This document shows positions 58,195 to 64,000 of a stretch of DNA of 64,000 nt, in pieces; within the stretch, counting starts at the first letter, position 1; every line of letters begins with the position of its first letter. A program made the position numbers and the translations under genes. The stretch spans positions 635,332 through 699,331 of the forward strand of contig JXTC01000061.1 in NCBI GenBank assembly GCA_002914845.1. Direction: 5' to 3'. A model generated the notes under the pieces. That model searched no databases. It was not told the DNA's origin and saw nothing but the letters and a program-made list of their open reading frames with translations. The DNA comes from Trema orientale. Its lineage: Eukaryota; Streptophyta; Magnoliopsida; Rosales; Cannabaceae.

Positions 58195-58427
58195 GAGATC
58201 CATTAGTCAAGTCTGCACTATCATCATGATCGTGATCGTATCAACACTACTACTCTTTCTGTGGCTTTAGTTTTTTAATTTTCTTTTCCCTTCATTTCCA
58301 TATGTTTTAATCTCATCATATCCTAATATTGTTGGTTGTTTGGGCTAGCTCTCGGATTCTTTCTTTATGTTGTATTTTCATTTCTCTTTGGGATCCTTTT
58401 TGTCGTATTTTTTATATTCCACGTATC

Positions 58428-59604
58428 AATGAGAAATGATTAATTAGTGCTAATATATAATTGAATTATCAATGAGAATAAGGGGGCGTGATAAGAATAA
58501 GGGTGTATTATTATTTGACATTTAAGTATATATTTATGTCATTTTATATAAGGGTAATTTTGTATCAAATATATGAAATAAACAAGTGTGGGAAGAGGGA
58601 AAAAAAAAGTGGTAATAGAGCTACCTAAAATTTAAAATATAACTACTACTTTCCATATATATCCTTAATTTTTTTCTTAAATCATCCCTTAATCTGAGTT
58701 GGTCATCTCTTTCCACCCCTCCCTCTCACGTATCACAAGACTTCAACGATTTCTACATATTTACAATTATAATACTATCTTTATCCACTTTCAATGGCCA
58801 GATCCCAACTTGCCTAGCCAGATGAAGGCCATTACACATTGCCATAGCTTCCGGCAACTCAACGTCGTTTAGTCCCCAATCCCCCGCCCGACCTCCTTTA
58901 TTCGCCTAGCACTAATACTTATATGACATCCATATCTTCAAATATTGATAAATCAGGAGCAAAATAGCTTATGACCTATCTGTTAATAGTTGACTAGATT
59001 TTAGAGAGTGAAGAGAGAGAGAGAGAAAAAAAAAAAAAAGAGTTTTATGATCACAATTTTTTGTCAATTATTTTGATTAGGTTTTAATTACTTAAGTTAT
59101 TAGCAAGGAAATTAGGGTTCTTATGAATGCTATTAATTAGTAAGAAAATTAGGGTTCAAGAATAGTTGTGTTGAAAAATGGGGTGAGGACGGTTTTTTTT
59201 TTTCTATTAAAAAAACAATTTATGTACTAAAATAATTTCATTCACAGTTTTATTTATAATAATACAAATTACTAAAATGAGGTACATGTAAGAAAAATAG
59301 ACAGAAAGAGTTATTTAATAAGGACATAAATAACTTTATATGAAATGACATAAATTACAATAAATAATTTTGAAAACTAGAATTTTCTTTCTCAATTAGG
59401 GTATTCTTTCTTATAGTACACCCCTTAAATAAATACAATTGATAAAACTAATCATTGCCTAAAGAAATCTAAAAAAATTATAAAACCTTTTTAGTTATAT
59501 TAAATTTGGGTGGCTCTAACCCCCTTCTTTTTTCTACCTATCATTCATTTACTAATTTGTGAAACAATTAACCAATGACATAAATAAACACAAATAAAGT
59601 TAAA
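58428..59604. other. Intergenic, no gene seen
   Basis: AT-rich. A short duplicated phrase with AAATTAGGGTTC occurs twice near 59109-59160. No protein motif. Confidence 0.4.
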
Positions 59605-59613
59605 TAATAACTA

Positions 59614-59972
59614 GGGATAACTGTAAAAAAAATACCATGAAGTCTGGGTGTTTTACAATTTAAACCCTGAAGTTTGGATTCTGCAAAATAATACCCTGAG
59701 ATTAAGAATTTCTAAAATTTAATATCCTAGACAGATTTTTTGACCAATTTTATGGACGAAAAAATAATAATATCCTTCATTAAAACTAGATTAATCCATA
59801 TTATTCATCTTAATTTTGAGGATATTATTGTATTTTATCAGTTAAAAATCAACCCAGGGTATTAATTTTCAGAAATTCATAATCTCAAGGTATTATTTTC
59901 CAAAGTCCAAATTTCAGGATTTAAATTAAAGGAACACCCAAACCACAGAGTATTTTTTTTTGTAGTTATCCC
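59614..59972. mobile_element. Mutator-type MITE, 359 bp, with perfect 9-bp duplication
   Basis: Begins GGGATAACTGTAAAAAAA and ends as its inverse (AAAAAAAATAC... reading GTAGTTATCCC). Inverted similarity, including AATTTAAACCCTGAA against the reverse of TTCAGGATTTAAATT, continues for about 100 bp. Flanked on both sides by TAATAACTA (59605-59613, 59973-59981). Non-coding. Confidence 0.8.
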
Positions 59973-60255
59973 TAATAACTATTCTTTCTTTTATGAATTT
60001 TTTTTTCTTCACGCACCCTCTTAAGCGCACTGGATAAAACAAACCACGAAATAAAATCTTAATCAATCAATAAAATTTTAATTAAATTTGAGTTATTATA
60101 ATGATAGAGTAACATATAATAACTTTCCAAATTTAAGATCTCTTACTCTCTCATATATACCAAGGACTTTGCTTGATTTGTTTTTCTGATTCTCTAACCT
60201 TGCTAGTGTTTTAGACTTTCCGTAATTTCTTGAATTATAGTATTTGTATTAATGG

Positions 60256-62250
60256 TGTTGGGAGAATTTCTTTAAACCAATCAGAAGACGACATGTAACA
60301 CCTGAACAAGACCAAAAATGACATGTTATGACAATATGCCTAAAACGACACCAAACTGATTATGGACTGAGCAGCAGAAGGAAGACCAAGGCCTCATTTG
60401 GTTTAGATTTTAGACAATCTAAAATCACTTCTTTGATAAGTTTTGGTTCATTTTGTGTTTGGTAAACAACCAAAAAAATGATTTTGGAACAATCCACGCA
60501 ATAACCATAGCTAGAATCTAAAGCTGGACTGAGGATGCTTCTCCAAATAGATTATGCGGTAATCTCCTCCTCACTTTAATGATGTTTTTAAACTTCCAAC
60601 TATGCCCTCAATTCATTTTAAAACTTCTAAGCAATATCCCCCTAAGCGACGTATTTTCTTGTGGTAAATACTCAATTAATCTTCTCCAAAAAGACATATT
60701 TTCTCAATTAATATTTTCCCAAAATATTGGTCGGATTAAATTAAAATGATCGTTTGTTGTTGGAGTAATTTTTTTTTTTAATAATGCTGAATCAATATTA
60801 AAATTTGAGAAAAAATTATATGAGATTTCTACCTTTCTTCTCGTTTTATTATATTTTTTGAAGGGGATATTTATATTTCTATTATATGAACATGTTAAAA
60901 AAAATTAGATAAAGATATTGCCTCTACTATTACCATTGTATCTGTAGTTCAAAGTCCTAAGATTTATAAAATAATAAAAAAATAAAATCAAGGGAAAAAA
61001 ATAATTATTTAATTTATTATTTTATTATTTTTTAATGTCATCAAAACTTATTAAAATCATATATATTTAAAATTAGAAAGTATAGATAATACATATACAC
61101 AATTATACACACATCCATTTAAATGTAAAGAATTATTTTTTCAACAAACTAACGAAACTTATTTATTATAATATCTATTTTGGTCATTTTATTGCTTAAA
61201 TAATTTGTTATTTATCAAACTGGCCCTATCTACTTTATTTAGACTTGAATTTTGTGTGATAATTTTCATCAATACTTATTTGAATTAAGGATATTCGAAA
61301 AGTAAAAAAATATTTAATAATGTTTCTAATTTTTGTGTCAATATTTGTTTTAAAAAAAAAAATACAGGAATTCTTATTAGTCTTTAGGTTATTATAAAAA
61401 ATTTGTTCCCAAAAACTTATATGTTAAGTAATAAGTTTAAGTGAGTTTATTTTCATATCAATTTTCATTTAAAAAAATATTGGTATATTTAAATATGTAC
61501 AAAAAATGTATAATTGTGCATAATATTAATAAAAGCTTTTTACAAAATATACATAATTGTACAATAATGTTTATTTTGGTTATTTTAAGTTTGTATAATA
61601 ATTCAGCTATACAGTTTACCAAATACTTTAATACAACTTTTCTAAGTCACAACAATTTAAAATTACAGTTTACCAAACGCTCAGCTGCTTTATGCTATAG
61701 CGAATTTTTTCTTCAACGCAGCTAAAACTGATTTTTTCTCTAGCCACAGCTATACCAAATTGGCCCCAAGTAGACTGATCACCCGAAGGAAGAGCAACCC
61801 ATGCAAAGTCAAATGATCTGGTAGGACTCCAAAGGGACAATCAGGTTCGCAAAGACCAGGTACTAATCCTGTCTTACAAACCATAGGAATGAGCCGAGCA
61901 ACCCTTGAGAGATAAACAACTTGGTTAGAATACCAAAATAGCCAAATCTACGAATGTAAAGACCAGCACCTGATTGGAGTTTATAATTCGTGCCGACCAG
62001 CTAAACGCCTATAGTAGAAGACCAATAACGAATAACTGAAGAAACTAAACAACTACTAAGAAACGACATAGTACTTCCGACCAAGTAACAAGTGATTATT
62101 GGTTTATATGAGGAGCCAACACCTATAACACTCAGAAAGTTAACGAAATAATTCTTCACACTCTTTCATTAATTAACCAACTTTTTAAATAAGCTTGTTG
62201 GGAACATTTACATCCTAAACTCTAGGAACTACTAACGGTAAAATTAGGCA
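60256..62250. mobile_element. LTR-like fossil, split by a DNA element
   Basis: TGTTGGGAGAATTTC at 60256 and the following sequence resemble the start of a plant LTR. After an insertion at about 60391-61765, related sequence continues to about 62200. No gag or pol is visible. It looks like a decayed solo LTR; limits are uncertain. Confidence 0.3.
60391..61765. mobile_element. DNA transposon-like insertion, 1.4 kb, non-coding
   Basis: Ends GCCTCATTTGGT and ACCAAATTGGCC are imperfect inverted repeats, with subterminal TTTACCAAACGCTCAGCTGC, a phrase common in hAT or PIF-type MITEs. CCAAG is repeated at both edges (60386-60390, 61766-61770), but 5 bp does not fit hAT (8) or PIF (3) cleanly. No transposase; the 94-codon frame at 61441-61725 is AT-rich chance. 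Confidence 0.45.
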
Positions 62251-62359
62251 CAATAGAATCCACTAACAAACCACTTAGACTAATTCAAAATGATCCACTA
62301 ATTCAAATTTGAGGAATAAAATAAATATCATAATTAATAAAACAACTAATTAATATTAC

Positions 62360-64000
62360 TAAGCTCCTGTCATATATGTAACAGCTCCCTCCTCCGCAAA
62401 GAGCACCCTATTCCACAAATGTTGATCCCAACCATCATCCCATGAAATAAATTTCTTATCTTGGACTTCCAATAAACATATTTTGGTGTGTCATCAGGCA
62501 ATCAAATATAATTAATTTTTCATTAATTAACTATCCTAGTAAACTAACACAGTGGTAAAAAAGAGTAGATCCCACAGAGAATGAGTATTATTATCAAATT
62601 GACCTACTAATTAAATGGGGATTTAGAATTGCAAATAAAATAAAGACAAATAATAACAAAAGCAAAGACAAACTCATTAAACTCAAGAGATAACAAACTG
62701 GTTAAAAACTATTCTCTATCACTAGACATAGGTTCCAACTCAGTATAGATTCTAATTATTAACTATTCCTCAAAGCTATTAATCCTAGATAGCTTATGAA
62801 CGCCTCAATATTACGTCTCTCCTTAGATTATATATTTCCTAGACAAATGCCATAGCTAACATCTTTTAACTAGTTCCCTCAAGCTAATGCTCTAGGACTA
62901 ACCTAACTGAAGCATTAAACTGAGAGATTAATTGATCTAGGTCCTAATCATGCAAACGCTGAATATAAACCTAGGCAATGTTCTTCTCTACAACTAACAT
63001 ATCAAATGATCACATCAATCATAGACTCGCTATTCAATAGTTTAAATATGATAAATACCAATTCAAACATAAGTAATATAATCATGCATTAACAATTTAT
63101 CCGCGTATCTAAATAAATTAACACAATAAACATAAACTAACTAAGAACCAAAGGACATAACTTTGAGAAATAGAATAGCTACTAGATTAAAATCAAGAAT
63201 AAATTAATTATACAACCACATCTAGGGCTTCAAATAGCCCTTAACCAACTAAAACCTAGCCAAGTATGTTCATAAGATCAAGCAAATTAAACACCATGCA
63301 CGCTAGAGAACTGAATTCAAATGAAAAGGGAATGAAATCTCAGGAGGATCAATAGTGGCTGGTGGAATCTCCAAACGAAGCTTCTCTTCATCTGCAAACG
63401 CTCCAAATCCCTTCAAGCCCTCTCTCTCTAGGTCTTTTTAAGTGAAACTGAGTCTAATTATCCTTTGGTCTGACCTAAATATTCGGGAATAAATCAGGAT
63501 CAAATCTCACTTACCAAAAGAGATTTGATTCGTTATACGTACAAATACTAATATTTTAATGAAACGAAACCCAAATTCATACTTATAAATAGGAAGAAAC
63601 AAGTTTTAGGGGGTTAGACACTATTGTATCAAGAACCCTCCAAAAAAATAATATTGACTAGTGGATGTAGGATTCTTTGTTCAAAATACTGAACCACTTT
63701 AAAAATCTCTTGCTTTAGTGTCTATTATCTGATTTCTACATTTGAAACAATTTTTGGTAACAACGGGAACTAGTTCTAGAAATTCAAAGCTCAAGAAAAC
63801 TCTAATTATTCAAAATAAGATGAGACCAAATTATCCTTGATTTATAAGATAATAGCTTTCTTAATTAATTTATATCCTGCAACACTCCCACTTGTACTAA
63901 CTTGTAGAGAAGTATTCAAAAGGAACTTGCTTTCTTATTGCTGACTCTATTTAGAAAGTATTGAGTGAAGTCTTGGTGTGCTTGCAATATCAAATGGTCA
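62360..64000. other. Uncharacterised, probably fossil repeat sequence
   Basis: No intact gene. The minus strand at 62360-62470 reads FISWDDGWDQHLWNRVLFAE, a protein-like piece I cannot place. The block 62530-63400 (GATCCCACAGAGAATGAG and following) resembles non-coding leader sequence of large plant LTR-type elements, but no terminal repeats are visible before the window ends. Confidence 0.3.

Larger units (their letters stand above)
56288..58427. repeat. Right arm of a 2,140-bp inverted duplication
   Basis: Reverse-oriented partner of 39475-41614. It begins abruptly inside the LTR-like fossil segment (56288-56574), then has the CACTA terminus (ending TGGTAGTG at 56716, followed by CTA), then promoter, gene and 3' flank, and stops at CACGTATC (58427). 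Outside these limits the two arms share nothing. Confidence 0.92.

Noticed and set aside
60168-60235. Further copy of the seed-type gene's upstream region
   Set aside because: A stretch resembles 40527-40600 (GCTTGATTTGTTT, CTGATTCTCTA), but it is short and no gene follows, so I do not list it.

Overview
The window is nuclear DNA of a eudicot plant. It is AT-rich and mostly intergenic, with genes split by GT-AG introns. It holds many small DNA transposons and proteins that match known Arabidopsis families (INP1, GT47 glycosyltransferase, KASIII, PLATZ, a short PPR protein, an eight-cysteine seed-type protein). I cannot name the species. There is one ambiguous base, at 5347.

Layout. 1-16.0 kb has no gene I can support. 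It holds a LINE remnant (4.4-4.8 kb), a Mutator-type MITE with a perfect 9-bp target duplication (9.55-10.05 kb) and members of a TA-flanked MITE family (window start, 11.8 kb, 14.0 kb). 16.2-24.9 kb is the main gene island: a single-exon DOG1-domain gene (probably INP1), a GT47 xyloglucan-galactosyltransferase-like gene (GT19 type), and, tail to tail with it, an intact eight-exon KASIII gene. 26-34 kb is repeat territory with a tRNA-derived SINE, a Pack-MULE that carries a broken piece of a UDP-glycosyltransferase gene, and a second foldback MULE-MITE. 35.1-36.3 kb is a five-exon PLATZ zinc-binding protein gene.

39.5-58.4 kb is the most unusual part. Two inverted arms of 2,140 bp (39475-41614 and 56288-58427) align without an indel and carry divergent copies of one secreted eight-cysteine protein gene, which differ only at codon 2. 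The 14.7 kb between the arms holds the body of a CACTA element with nested inserts, a decayed third relative of the seed-type gene, a decayed partial copy of the PPR gene, a short-period minisatellite, an unidentified exon pair, the intact six-exon PPR gene, and remnants of a MULE (DUF1985-like piece, zinc-knuckle piece, tandem array). 58.4-64 kb holds a third Mutator-type MITE and fossil LTR-like sequence split by a DNA transposon.

The genes do not form one pathway. KASIII starts plastid fatty-acid synthesis. The GT47 enzyme would act on cell-wall polymers in the Golgi. INP1 would act in pollen aperture formation. PLATZ is a nuclear regulator. The PPR protein is probably organellar. The paired eight-cysteine proteins are secreted and their promoters carry RY-type (CATGCA) motifs, which suggests but does not prove seed expression.
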